NCBI GenBank assembly: GCA_027488905.1
Contig: JAIYAT010000035.1
Coordinates: forward strand, 558,001 to 622,000
DNA: 64,000 bases
Source of the DNA: Bacteroidota bacterium
GTDB taxonomy: Bacteria; Bacteroidota; Bacteroidia; UKL13-3
Direction of reading: 5' to 3'
Shown here: piece after piece, positions 32,909 to 41,994 of the stretch
Layout: each line of letters begins with the position of its first letter
Position numbering within the stretch: position 1 is the first letter of the stretch
The notes under the pieces: generated by a model
Told to the model about the DNA's origin: nothing
Seen by the model: the letters and a program-made list of their open reading frames with translations, nothing else
Database searches by the model: none
Made by a program: the position numbers and the translations under genes

Positions 32909-34933
32909 ATGATGATTTCTCTACCCAAAAAAACCAAGGCTTTAATTATATTCTTTTTATTCTTTTGGAACTTCGCCTCCAAAGCTAACCCTATTGATTC
33001 CGCCTTAATAAAATCCCAATATTACTTAGACCATTCTAAACTTGATTCAGCCGAACTTTCTTTAAATTATCTTAATGAAAAGCTTGATATTGATAAAGCT
33101 AGTAAAGAACTATGTCAATTTTACAGAATTAAAGCAGATTTATATTTTAAAAGAGAAGATTTTTCGAATCAATTAAATTTTAAAAAACTAGCACTAGAAA
33201 TTGCTGAAAAACTCAAAGATAAGTCCCTTCAAGCTGATATTTACATTGATTTAGCATCTTATTATGAAACCATTCTAGAAATTAAAAATTCTATTCCTTA
33301 CCTGCTGAAGGCGCAAGAAATTTACACTGAACTAAATATTAAAGATAGACTTGCCCTAGTTTATAGCAAATTAGGCCTTTTACATTATGAAGAAGATAAC
33401 TTCAATCAGGCACTCACCTATTTTTTTGGAAGTTTTGTAATTTTTAATGAAATTAGGGATGAAAAACCTGAGTATGCTTATTGGGTTCAAAACAATCTCT
33501 TGAACATCGGTTTATGTCATCAACAATTGTTTAACCCTAGAAAAGCACTTGCCTATTTTAAAATAGCCCTAGCTTTTTGTCAAAATGCGAAGTTTGAACA
33601 GGAAAGGCCTATTGGTGTGATTTCTACAAACATTGGCGCTATTTATGGCGAGCTAAAGCAGTATAAAATCGCATACGAATATTTAAATAAAGGCCTAGCA
33701 GTATGCCTAAAGCCCGAAAAAAATGAGTTATACCATGGTGTTCAAACAATCATTTTTATTGCCACACTTAAAAGCATAGAAGGTGAATCTACAGAATCTA
33801 CAAATCTTTTTAAGCGTTCTAAATTTCTTATTGATAGTCTTCACTTTGGCGATTTAAATGAATATTGGCTCGTTCAGTTGTCTAAACACTATGCCCGCCA
33901 AAAGAAATTTGAGGATGCTTATGTTACCAAATTATTGCACCTTCAATTTAAAGACTCAGTTAATAAGGTAACAGGCAGAAATACCTTATCTAGGCAAATG
34001 CTAATATATAAGTTAGGCCAAGAAAAGGCAGAAAATGACCTCTTGATTGAACAAAGTAAGAATAGCAACCTTATCACAATTGGTATTTCTGGATTAGTGA
34101 TATTCTTGATAATAACCCAAATAATTGCAATTTATTTTTACAGAAAAATCAAGAACAATAATGCCCGCTTGCAGGAAATGAATAAACAAATTATGCAACA
34201 AAAGTTTTCTTTAGAGGCACTAAACCATCAATTACTTCAAGCCAATGATAATAAAACCTACCTAATCAAGACAATTGCACATGACCTTCGAACTCCAATT
34301 GGGAATTTGGTAAGTTTACAAAGTTTGTTAGATGAATACATACAAAAAAGTCCAGAAAGCGAAGAATACCAAAAATTAATCTCAAGTAGTTGCTTTATGG
34401 CAATGCACATCATTGAAGATATTTTGGATCAATCTGTTATTGAAAAAGGTATACTAACTTTATCTATGGAAAACATTTTAATCAATCCGATTATTAATGA
34501 TACAATAAACTTATTAAGATTTAGGTTTGAACCAAAACAAATTCAGGTAGTTACATTATTGGAAGAGGAAATAAGAATTTCAATTGATGGAGAACGCATC
34601 AAACGTGTGATTATAAATATTCTAATGAACGCAATTAAGTTTAGTCCAAGAAAATCAGTAATCCACATAAAACTTTTCCAAAAACAGGATAAATGTTTAT
34701 TAAGTATTTCAGATCAAGGCATTGGGATGACAAAAGATGTGATAAATAAGTTGTTTGATAAACACCAAAAAATAGGAAGAGTTGGTTTAGAAAAAGAAAA
34801 ATCATTTGGAATTGGATTAACAATTTCTCAATCTATAATTGAAGCCCATGGTGGAAAAATATTTGTAGAAAGCCAACCTAATTATGGTTCAACCTTTTAT
34901 ATAGAATTACCACTCTACAATTCTGAAGCTTAA
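32909..34933 (+). CDS. TPR-containing sensor histidine kinase
   Basis: A 674-residue membrane sensor. Signal sequence (1-26), a periplasmic array of tetratricopeptide repeats (~40-370), one membrane helix (~386-411), a coiled coil, then HisKA with phospho-acceptor H458 in IAHDLRTPIG and HATPase_c with N box NILMNAIKFSP, DQGIGMTKD and FGIGLTIS. No receiver domain is fused and no response regulator is adjacent, so the partner is elsewhere. It is followed 44 nt later by dnaX, which appears to have its own promoter. Confidence 0.9.
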   Translation: MMISLPKKTKALIIFFLFFWNFASKANPIDSALIKSQYYLDHSKLDSAELSLNYLNEKLDIDKASKELCQFYRIKADLYFKREDFSNQLNFKKLALEIAEKLKDKSLQADIYIDLASYYETILEIKNSIPYLLKAQEIYTELNIKDRLALVYSKLGLLHYEEDNFNQALTYFFGSFVIFNEIRDEKPEYAYWVQNNLLNIGLCHQQLFNPRKALAYFKIALAFCQNAKFEQERPIGVISTNIGAIYGELKQYKIAYEYLNKGLAVCLKPEKNELYHGVQTIIFIATLKSIEGESTESTNLFKRSKFLIDSLHFGDLNEYWLVQLSKHYARQKKFEDAYVTKLLHLQFKDSVNKVTGRNTLSRQMLIYKLGQEKAENDLLIEQSKNSNLITIGISGLVIFLIITQIIAIYFYRKIKNNNARLQEMNKQIMQQKFSLEALNHQLLQANDNKTYLIKTIAHDLRTPIGNLVSLQSLLDEYIQKSPESEEYQKLISSSCFMAMHIIEDILDQSVIEKGILTLSMENILINPIINDTINLLRFRFEPKQIQVVTLLEEEIRISIDGERIKRVIINILMNAIKFSPRKSVIHIKLFQKQDKCLLSISDQGIGMTKDVINKLFDKHQKIGRVGLEKEKSFGIGLTISQSIIEAHGGKIFVESQPNYGSTFYIELPLYNSEA

Positions 34934-34942
34934 GTTTCTAAA

Positions 34943-34973
34943 TTGCGGTTTCAAGAAAAAGCTACTATTTTCA
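34943..34973 (+). promoter_or_regulatory. Candidate leaderless promoter of dnaX
   Basis: TTG, 20 nt, TATTTTCA; the box ends 4 nt before the dnaX ATG. One mismatch from TAnnTTTG. The same 4-nt spacing occurs at marC and ALDH. Confidence 0.45.
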
Positions 34974-34977
34974 CCGC

Positions 34978-36705
34978 ATGGAAAATTTTGTGGTAAGTGC
35001 GCGTAAGTATCGTCCATCCCGTTTTGATACTGTAATTGGACAAGAACATGTGGTTCAGACTTTAAAAAATGCCATTAAAAATAGGCATTTGGCGCATGCC
35101 TTCTTATTTTGTGGTCCAAGAGGTGTTGGCAAAACTACCAGTGCGCGACTTTTAGCAAAAACTATCAATTGTACCAACTTAAGTGATGATTTTGAAGCCT
35201 GCAATGAATGCGATAGCTGCAAAGCCTTCAACATGAATGCATCTTTTAATATTTATGAATTAGATGCTGCTTCCAATAACTCAGTAGATGATATTAGAGG
35301 CTTAGTTGAACAAGTAAGATATGCCCCTCAAGGAGCTCAATATAAAATCTATATCATAGATGAGGTTCACATGCTAAGCTCGGCCGCATTTAATGCCTTT
35401 CTTAAAACCCTTGAAGAACCGCCTTCTTATGCTAAGTTTATTCTAGCAACTACAGAAAAACATAAGATTTTACCTACCATTCTTTCTCGTTGTCAAGTTT
35501 TTGATTTTCATAGAATAAAAATAGAGGATGCAGTAAAACAACTCAAAGAAATATGCACCAAAGAGCAAATTGAAGCAGAAGAAGAAGCCTTACATGTTAT
35601 TGCGAAAAAGGCAGATGGCGCCATGAGGGATGCCCTCTCTATTTTTGATAGAATTGTAAGCTTTAGTGGAAATAAAATTTCATATTCAGATGTAATCAGT
35701 AATCTAAATATGTTAGATTATGATTACTATTTTAAGGCGGTAAACCTAATTATGAATGGAAACATTGCAGGAAGTTTATTGCTGTTTGACGAAATCTTAA
35801 ACAATGGTTTTGAAGCCCAACACTTTTTGCAAGGTTTTGCTGAACATCTTAGAAATTTGATGGTTTGCAAACATCCTGATACCCTTAAACTCTTAGAAGT
35901 TGCCCCAAATGTAGCTGGAAAATTTGCCCAACAATGTCAAACCACAAGTTCCAGCTTTTTATTAAATGCCCTTAATCTTATTAACCAAACAGATTTAGGG
36001 TACAGGCAAAGTAAAAATCAACGACTTCATGTAGAGTTGGCTCTAATGAAATTATGCAATCTTAATCGTGTAATTCAGCTAAACACTCAGCAACCTTTGG
36101 TTGATGAGAAAAAAAAAACTCCTGACTTAATTCCTCAAAATGAGGTTTTGGATCAAACAGAACATAAAGTTGAAACAAACCCTCAACCTTTAATAATCCC
36201 AATTACCACAGCTTCTCCTCAAGGAAATCTTAGCGCTCTAGAGAAACTTAAAGCACAAATTACAAAGAACAAGGAACAATTATCAAAAGAAGATATAATT
36301 GAAACTTCAACTTCTTTTGAGGACATAAAAAGTGATGAAGTAACATTAGAAATGTTTAAGTCTACCTTCGACGAGTTCCTTAAAATACTAGAAACCAATA
36401 GCAAAGCCAGACTTTCAGCTTTCCTTAAAGAATCCCCTATTGAATGGAAAGAACCCAATACTGCAGTAATAGAATTGAAAAGTGAAATGGAATTCGAAAT
36501 GATTCAAGAAGAACGATTAGAATTTATGCCTTGGTTCAGATCTAAACTAAAAAATTCAAATCTTGAAATAGAGTTTACAATTAATAAAGATAGAATTGTT
36601 AATCTTGGAAGAATTAGCAAAGGCGACCAATTAAAAATGATGATAGAAAAACAACCTATTCTTGGTGAATTTGTTCAAAGTTTAGGATTGGAAATTGATT
36701 ACTAA
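34978..36705 (+). CDS. dnaX: DNA polymerase III subunits gamma/tau
   Basis: Clamp-loader ATPase, 575 residues. Walker A GPRGVGKTTSAR (~46), zinc-binding cysteines (CTNLSDDFEACNECDSC), Walker B IIDEVHML (~125), the sensor ATTEKHKILPTI and the SRC motif LSRCQVF (~169). Residues 370-575 are the lineage-specific tail that links to the polymerase in tau; whether a shorter gamma form arises by frameshift is not clear. It begins a tight four-gene run with DUF502, UbiA and PagL genes (gaps of 1-2 nt). Confidence 0.95.
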   Translation: MENFVVSARKYRPSRFDTVIGQEHVVQTLKNAIKNRHLAHAFLFCGPRGVGKTTSARLLAKTINCTNLSDDFEACNECDSCKAFNMNASFNIYELDAASNNSVDDIRGLVEQVRYAPQGAQYKIYIIDEVHMLSSAAFNAFLKTLEEPPSYAKFILATTEKHKILPTILSRCQVFDFHRIKIEDAVKQLKEICTKEQIEAEEEALHVIAKKADGAMRDALSIFDRIVSFSGNKISYSDVISNLNMLDYDYYFKAVNLIMNGNIAGSLLLFDEILNNGFEAQHFLQGFAEHLRNLMVCKHPDTLKLLEVAPNVAGKFAQQCQTTSSSFLLNALNLINQTDLGYRQSKNQRLHVELALMKLCNLNRVIQLNTQQPLVDEKKKTPDLIPQNEVLDQTEHKVETNPQPLIIPITTASPQGNLSALEKLKAQITKNKEQLSKEDIIETSTSFEDIKSDEVTLEMFKSTFDEFLKILETNSKARLSAFLKESPIEWKEPNTAVIELKSEMEFEMIQEERLEFMPWFRSKLKNSNLEIEFTINKDRIVNLGRISKGDQLKMMIEKQPILGEFVQSLGLEIDY

Positions 36706-36707
36706 CC

Positions 36708-37301
36708 ATGACAAATACAAATAAAATCAAGGAATCCTTGAGTTTGAAAGCAAGAAAATTCATTAATTACTTCTTAAAAGGATTATTAATCTCTCTGCCT
36801 ATTTATGCCACCTATCGCATTATTAGGGGCTCGTTAGAAACCCTTGATGCCGTGCTTGCATTTGAAACTAAAGGCTTAGGATTTTTAATTGTTATTTTTA
36901 CTATTACGTTGTTAGGCATTATTGGATCAACCATCTTTACCCGTCCTGTTATAGACCTTATGGACGATATATTTTCTAAAATTCCATTGGTTAAGGTTAT
37001 TTATACTTCAATTAAAGATTTAATTGAAGCATTTGTTGGCGATAAAAAGAAATTTAACAAACCAGTTTTAGTCCAACTTACACCTGGCATATATAAACCA
37101 GGGTTTATTACCCAAGATGATTTAGAGTTTATGGGCTTAAAAGAGATGGTTGCTGTTTATCTACCTCATTCTTATGCCTTTTCTGGGAATGTTTTTTTAG
37201 TTGAAAAAGAAAAAATTATTAAATACTCTGGGGAAAGTGGAGATTTGATGAAATTTATAATTTCGGGTGGTGTCATTCAAAATGACGATAAAAATAAATA
37301 A
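36708..37301 (+). CDS. DUF502 membrane protein
   Basis: A 197-residue inner-membrane protein of the DUF502 family: helix one near 20-40 (FLKGLLISLPIYATYRII), helix two near 55-80, then the conserved FTRPVIDLMDDIFSKIPLVKVIYTSIKDLIEAF. The function is unknown; plant relatives (COV) affect vascular patterning, which does not help here. It lies 2 nt after dnaX. Confidence 0.88.
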   Translation: MTNTNKIKESLSLKARKFINYFLKGLLISLPIYATYRIIRGSLETLDAVLAFETKGLGFLIVIFTITLLGIIGSTIFTRPVIDLMDDIFSKIPLVKVIYTSIKDLIEAFVGDKKKFNKPVLVQLTPGIYKPGFITQDDLEFMGLKEMVAVYLPHSYAFSGNVFLVEKEKIIKYSGESGDLMKFIISGGVIQNDDKNK

Positions 37302-37303
37302 TT

Positions 37304-38185
37304 ATGCTTTTGATCAGGGATTTTTTAAGGCTTATTAGGTTCAATAATCTTATAATAATTTCCTTTACCCAATTATTTGCATATTACTTTTTATCTCCTT
37401 CCATCTCGCTTAGGGATGTCATTTCGCCTCAATTCATTATTTTACTCACAAGTACATTTTTGGTTGCAGCCGCAGGTTACATCATCAATGACTACATGGA
37501 TGTCATGCTTGATTTGGTTAACAAACCCGAAAAAGTAATTGTTGGAAAAACCATTAGTAGACGATGGGCGATGTTCTTACATTTTGGGTTGAACCTAATT
37601 GCCTTCTTATTAGCCCTGCAACTCAGCAACACAATTGCTTTAAGTGTTTTTCTATCTGGTTTATTTCTTTGGATTTATTCTCAATTACTAAAAAAAACCT
37701 ACTTAATTGGTAATTTAATGGTTGCCACCCTAAGTAGCTTTACATTACTAGTTATTTATTTTTTCGACCATCGGGTAATGGTTAATGGCATTTGGGTTTA
37801 TGCGGCCTTTGCCTTTTTAACAACACTAGTGCGCGAAATAATCAAAGACACCGAAGACATGCGTGGGGATGCAAAATTTAAATGCAAAACCTTACCAATT
37901 GTTCTTGGAGTTAGAAAAACTAAAGATGTAATCACCTGGCTTCAAGTACTTTTGGCAGGCCTAACCTTAGTCTATTGTACTTTTTTTGGTGTGCTTAGTT
38001 ACAGCAGTAATAAAGTGTTTGGCATTTTTGTTATGTATATGTTGTTGGCAGTAATTATTCCAATGTTTTCAAGTATTTGGCTTATTCGCATGGCAGATGT
38101 AAAGCAAGATTTTAGTCGCTTAAGCCTCATTGCCAAAGTTACAATGATTACAGGAATCCTCAGCATGGTCTTTTGGAGATATTAA
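37304..38185 (+). CDS. UbiA-family prenyltransferase (geranylgeranylglyceryl-phosphate-synthase-like subgroup)
   Basis: A 293-residue membrane prenyltransferase with about nine helices. The first aspartate-rich motif is INDYMD (61-66) and the second KDTEDMRGDAKFKCKTLP (~186), both metal/diphosphate sites. The sequence resembles the Bacteroidota proteins annotated as digeranylgeranylglyceryl phosphate synthase-like; substrate could equally be a quinone or haem precursor. It is 2 nt after DUF502 and 1 nt before the PagL-like gene. Confidence 0.85.
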   Translation: MLLIRDFLRLIRFNNLIIISFTQLFAYYFLSPSISLRDVISPQFIILLTSTFLVAAAGYIINDYMDVMLDLVNKPEKVIVGKTISRRWAMFLHFGLNLIAFLLALQLSNTIALSVFLSGLFLWIYSQLLKKTYLIGNLMVATLSSFTLLVIYFFDHRVMVNGIWVYAAFAFLTTLVREIIKDTEDMRGDAKFKCKTLPIVLGVRKTKDVITWLQVLLAGLTLVYCTFFGVLSYSSNKVFGIFVMYMLLAVIIPMFSSIWLIRMADVKQDFSRLSLIAKVTMITGILSMVFWRY

Positions 38186-38186
38186 A

Positions 38187-39308
38187 ATGGAATCAATGCT
38201 TGGGTCAAACAGAAAAACACTTGTTGTATTGCTATCATGCCTTAATCTCTTTGGTTATTCGCAAATTACCAAGATTGAAATTTCAACACTTTATGGCCAT
38301 CATTTTGCGACAAATGTAATTGATAAAACCAAAGCTTCTTTGGATGGAACTATCAAAGGAATAGAATTTGGTTTCGGTAAAAATGGAATAGGAAAACCAT
38401 CCTATAAAAGCATTTACGGCGAACAAAAAGTAATGCTCAATTTTAGAGTAGCAGCCTTAAATAAAATAGATACTTTTGGGTATGCTTTTGGCATTTTACC
38501 AAGTATTCATATACCACTCAACATAACCAAAAATCAAGCATTGCGCGCCAAAGTTTCTTATGGGATAAATTTTAATACCCAACAATACAATAAAGAAACT
38601 AACTTCGACAACAGAGCTATTAGTTCACACATTAACTTTGGCCTTGATTTAGGATTAGATTGGGAAATCAATTTAAAGGAAAAATATTACTTTGTATTAT
38701 CACCAGGCGTTTACCACATTTCAAATGGTAGCATAAAAATGCCAAATGGTGGTATAAATTTATTATACCTAAAAGCAGGCTTCGGTTTGAACCGAGGGAA
38801 ACCAAACAGCGAAATTCTAAAACATGATTATAATTTGGATAAGAAAGCTTGGAAGTATTGGTTGTATGGATTTGCTACCCATAGAGAGTATAATTATTTT
38901 TCATACTTAGATAGGTTTTGGGTTTTTGGTTTGAACCAAAACATTCAATACCAGCTTAATAAACTATATTCTTTAGGATTAGGATTGGATTTCCATTATG
39001 ATGCAACGCAATCTTTAACAGATAAAACTAAAAAACTTTACCAAGTAAAAGAGAACGAGAAGTATTTAGTAGCAATTGGCATTTCTCAAAGATTTAGTTT
39101 AGGAAAGTTTTTCTTACCCTTTGGTGTGTATACTTATATTGCCCCATTAACATATATCAAAGAACCGCTGTACATTAGGTTTGGATTGGGTTATAACTTA
39201 GGGCCAAATTGGTTTATTGGAAGTTTCTTCAAAGGTACCATTAATGCAAAAGGCCAACTAAAAAGCGATTTTATGGAATGGAGCTTAGGGTATCGTTTAA
39301 GAAACTAA
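38187..39308 (+). CDS. Acyloxyacyl hydrolase / PagL-like outer membrane protein
   Basis: A 373-residue outer-membrane beta-barrel. After a signal sequence (to about residue 26, GYSQ), alternating hydrophobic strands follow. The PagL active-site signature HxSN is present as VYHISNGSIKMPNGGIN (~175-190), providing the His-Ser dyad and Asn. PagL removes the 3-O acyl chain of lipid A; the protein is longer than PagL itself (~185), with an extra C-terminal barrel-like half. Contains two GGTTTGAACC repeats (38784, 38929). Its stop overlaps the convergent COG3014 gene by 4 bp. Confidence 0.8.
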   Translation: MESMLGSNRKTLVVLLSCLNLFGYSQITKIEISTLYGHHFATNVIDKTKASLDGTIKGIEFGFGKNGIGKPSYKSIYGEQKVMLNFRVAALNKIDTFGYAFGILPSIHIPLNITKNQALRAKVSYGINFNTQQYNKETNFDNRAISSHINFGLDLGLDWEINLKEKYYFVLSPGVYHISNGSIKMPNGGINLLYLKAGFGLNRGKPNSEILKHDYNLDKKAWKYWLYGFATHREYNYFSYLDRFWVFGLNQNIQYQLNKLYSLGLGLDFHYDATQSLTDKTKKLYQVKENEKYLVAIGISQRFSLGKFFLPFGVYTYIAPLTYIKEPLYIRFGLGYNLGPNWFIGSFFKGTINAKGQLKSDFMEWSLGYRLRN

Positions 39309-40786
39309 CGGTTTTGGTATCCAATAAAATTGGGCGTTTGAATCGAAATCATTTGGATTTGATTAGGCTTAACTTCAATTGAAATGCTTTTCTCTAATTC
39401 TGCTGCATTTTCTCCAACTGCTTTAAATTTGAGTTCTTGATTTCCAACAGGTAGTTTTACTCTGGTATAACTAATTTGGTATGGAAGCAATTGCCAATTC
39501 CTTGTATCAGCGTGTTCTGAAATAGCACCAATAACCGAGGCTGCCAAGGCAAAACCGTCTTTCTGTTTATCCTTACTAGCTTTATAAACAGCTAGTTGCT
39601 TTAAGGCAAGCCGTGTTAAGCCAATTGACAATTCTTTCAACATTCTGTCTTGCAAACTTTTATAGGCAATTGCGTTGATATCTTGCGCCAAATAGAATTG
39701 ATAACTGCCTTCTTTAGAAATAAGGTTTGCAGATTGAAACATCGGAATTCTCGTAACATATTTAGGAAGGGATAATCTAAAAAAACGCATGTCTGCAAGC
39801 CCTTTACTGTCTTCCTCACCAACATATATTGGAAACGCAATTCCTAGTTCAGTGTTAATGAATTGAACATATCCATTTCCTTGAGGGACAATTGAAATCG
39901 TAATACTTAATTCGTCTTTAACTGGTCCTAAGCCATTATTCCAAAAAACTAAAATATTTCCTGCATTCTTACTTTCCTCAACATTATGACGCATATCAAA
40001 TTCTTTTTCAAAAAACCTCAATTCATCATAAAAGCCAGTTAAATAGGCTGTTCTCAAAATATCTTTTTTAAGTTGAAAGGGCACCTCAGTTTTTAATTGA
40101 GGAGTATAATCTTCTTTATATACTTGCCAAGCATTTCTATAGGCAATAAAAGCGTCGTTGTATTCACGCCTTGCATCATACACAATTCCTAGTAGGTTGT
40201 GCGCGAAGGCATCTCTTTTGTACTTATTCTCGCTTTTATAGGCATCCGTTATTTTTTGCATCTTCTGCAACATGCGTTTGGCTTCGATTAAGGCTTCATC
40301 TAACTTTTGAAGTTCCATATAATTCATTACGCTGTAGTAATGAAGCATGATTTGCTCAAAATTCTCGCCAGGGTAGGTAGTGAATTTAGGGCTAGCAAGC
40401 ATGGTAAGTACTGTTCCTGCCGCACTTTTATTGTAATCTTCCACAAAGTAATCAGCCTTTTGAAGGTAAATATTACTTTCTACGTGTTTACCGGCCATCC
40501 ATAAGACAGTACCTTTATTTAAATAAAATAGAAGTAAGTTTCGTTTTTGCTTCTCCCATTTTTCGTCATCCGACAAAATTTTCTCTGCAGAGGCTAGGTT
40601 ATTCTCATATACTGCCGTCATTAATTCATGGCTGCGCTGATAATATGTTGCGCAAGAACTTATGAATAGCGCAAAGAAAACCAATGCGGCATAGTTTCCT
40701 ATGCCGCTAATATGTTTTTTAGTCTGTTTCAAGTTAGTTCTTGATGAACTTTTTAATTTCCTTTTCACCAATCCAAACCTTTTCAT
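39305..40786 (-). CDS. COG3014-family lipoprotein
   Basis: A 493-residue outer-membrane-type lipoprotein (lipobox LFISSC). The middle is TPR-like (LNKGTVLWMAGKHVESNIYLQKADYF; HNLLGIVYDARREYNDAFIAYRNAW), the C-terminal third is beta-rich. The family is always found with LpoB-like genes and has no proven function. Start is uncertain: the ATG at 40786 lies 53 nt inside the lpoB-like gene, while a TTG at 40732, one base after that gene's stop, gives a normal lipoprotein signal and 475 residues. I list the longer frame but favour the TTG. A perfect hairpin falls in the signal-peptide codons (40686-40707). Confidence 0.8.
   Translation of the reverse strand: MKRFGLVKRKLKSSSRTNLKQTKKHISGIGNYAALVFFALFISSCATYYQRSHELMTAVYENNLASAEKILSDDEKWEKQKRNLLLFYLNKGTVLWMAGKHVESNIYLQKADYFVEDYNKSAAGTVLTMLASPKFTTYPGENFEQIMLHYYSVMNYMELQKLDEALIEAKRMLQKMQKITDAYKSENKYKRDAFAHNLLGIVYDARREYNDAFIAYRNAWQVYKEDYTPQLKTEVPFQLKKDILRTAYLTGFYDELRFFEKEFDMRHNVEESKNAGNILVFWNNGLGPVKDELSITISIVPQGNGYVQFINTELGIAFPIYVGEEDSKGLADMRFFRLSLPKYVTRIPMFQSANLISKEGSYQFYLAQDINAIAYKSLQDRMLKELSIGLTRLALKQLAVYKASKDKQKDGFALAASVIGAISEHADTRNWQLLPYQISYTRVKLPVGNQELKFKAVGENAAELEKSISIEVKPNQIQMISIQTPNFIGYQNR
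40686..40707 (-). other. Perfect 9-bp hairpin with GAAA tetraloop inside coding region
   Basis: On the minus strand GCGGCATAG, GAAA, CTATGCCGC: a GC-rich stem closed by a GNRA loop, encoding part of the lipoprotein signal (SGIGNYAAL). It lies about 25 nt after the likely TTG start and about 27 nt beyond the upstream gene's stop codon. No T-run follows, so it is not an intrinsic terminator. Confidence 0.8.
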
Positions 40787-41321
40787 TGGTTTCCAAATCA
40801 GTTAACTCTAGATTTACTTGATACTTGATTGTTTTTTGTTTTTTGTATTGGTCTACCACACTTAGGATAATACCATTTAGCATAAAATCAGCACCTTTTT
40901 CTTCTCTCCATCTTTTGCGGGTGGCATCACTGGCAAAAGTTTGCTGATCATTGCGTTCATCTCTAATTTCATTGCGTTCTTCGCCACTTTGAACTACAGA
41001 AACTGTTCCAGAATTAATGAAAGTTTTTTCCAAGTTTTTAATAAAGAAACCGGCATCGATATGTTCTGTTGTTTTGTTTCTAACCTGTCCAATTATAACA
41101 ACAGGTTTGCGACCATTTTTTGTTTCAAAATTTGCTCTCCAAGGCCTATTCAACACATCCTGAATCATTTCTTCTGCAACCAATTTAGCATCGGTATCAT
41201 TCCATCTTCCACTTAAATCTGTTGCTGTGTTTGGGTCGATACGCTCTACCTTCCTTGAAGGGCCACAGTTGCTAAAAATTAATAATGAAGCAAAAGCAGT
41301 GGCAAAAAGTATTTTTTTCAT
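40734..41321 (-). CDS. LpoB-like penicillin-binding protein activator lipoprotein
   Basis: A 195-residue lipoprotein with lipobox IFSNC (C19) and the LpoB-family fold: DLSGRWNDTDAKLVAEEMIQDVL, RPVVIIGQVRNKTTEHID-like core (KPVVIIGQVRNKTTEHID), and ADFMLNGIILSVVDQYKKQKTIKYQVNLELTDLETNEKVW. In enterobacteria LpoB reaches through the peptidoglycan to activate PBP1b. The neighbour downstream is the COG3014 lipoprotein, as in other Bacteroidota. The target synthase is not in this window. Confidence 0.85.
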   Translation of the reverse strand: MKKILFATAFASLLIFSNCGPSRKVERIDPNTATDLSGRWNDTDAKLVAEEMIQDVLNRPWRANFETKNGRKPVVIIGQVRNKTTEHIDAGFFIKNLEKTFINSGTVSVVQSGEERNEIRDERNDQQTFASDATRKRWREEKGADFMLNGIILSVVDQYKKQKTIKYQVNLELTDLETNEKVWIGEKEIKKFIKN

Positions 41322-41377
41322 ATTATTGTTTTGTTCTTGTTTTACAAATAACGTTCCAAATTTTCAACTCTTTCAAA

Positions 41378-41911
41378 ATGTTTTTACGCAACAAAGAAAA
41401 TAATTTCAAATGGAACTTTTCTTACCTTATAATAATAATATCATTAAGTGGCTGTATATCTCAAAAATCATACAAAGAAATCAACTTTAAAAAGGAAACA
41501 ATTTTGGTTGGCAGAATTTCTGAAACCAATTTAATGGAACATAAAAAAACAAAATGGTATATTGAAAACTACAATAAATATGTTCCTGATTCGCTTATAA
41601 TGATAAAGTTAAAGCAAAATTTGCCTGGAATCAATTTTATCATTTTTGGTGGAACTTGGTGCAGCGATACAAAAAGAGAATTACCAGCATTTCTATCAAT
41701 TTTGCATCAACTTAGTATTGGTTCAAACCGATATGATATGTGGATGCTTGACTTAAAAAAAGAAAGCACCTATATTAATCCTAAGCTTTATGACATTCAA
41801 TATGTTCCAACCATTTTGATTTATAAAGACGGAAAGGAAATAGGCAGAATTATTGAAAAACCTAAAGAAACCTTAGAAATGGACTTGCTGAAAATAATCT
41901 CAAATCCATAA
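41378..41911 (+). CDS. Thioredoxin-like lipoprotein with a CSDT active site
   Basis: A 177-residue thioredoxin-fold protein. ATG at 41378 gives a lipoprotein signal (IISLSGC, C26); the longer frame from 41285 overlaps the divergent lpoB-like gene and lacks a sensible N-terminus. The active-site position reads GTWCSDTKRELP, so only the first cysteine of CxxC is kept, followed by the cis-proline segment YVPTILIYKDG. A single-Cys site favours monothiol or structural roles over disulfide exchange. A GGTTCAAACC repeat lies inside (41720). Confidence 0.75.
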   Translation: MFLRNKENNFKWNFSYLIIIISLSGCISQKSYKEINFKKETILVGRISETNLMEHKKTKWYIENYNKYVPDSLIMIKLKQNLPGINFIIFGGTWCSDTKRELPAFLSILHQLSIGSNRYDMWMLDLKKESTYINPKLYDIQYVPTILIYKDGKEIGRIIEKPKETLEMDLLKIISNP

Positions 41912-41956
41912 ACAAATTTTGCCGTTTATCTAATTCTAACTCCAATAAAGGCTTAA

Positions 41957-41966
41957 GGTTTGAACC
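41957..41966 (+). repeat. Intergenic GGTTTGAACC copy upstream of the S41 protease
   Basis: Located 28 nt before the protease start codon, in context AAGGTTTGAACCAAAA, in the 83-bp gap after the thioredoxin-like gene. Confidence 0.85.
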
Positions 41967-41994
41967 AAAATATAAAAATATTAACTTGCACCTA

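Noticed and set aside
32909-34933. Hybrid two-component sensor with fused receiver or HTH
   Set aside because: The protein ends right after the HATPase_c domain; no receiver or DNA-binding motif is present.
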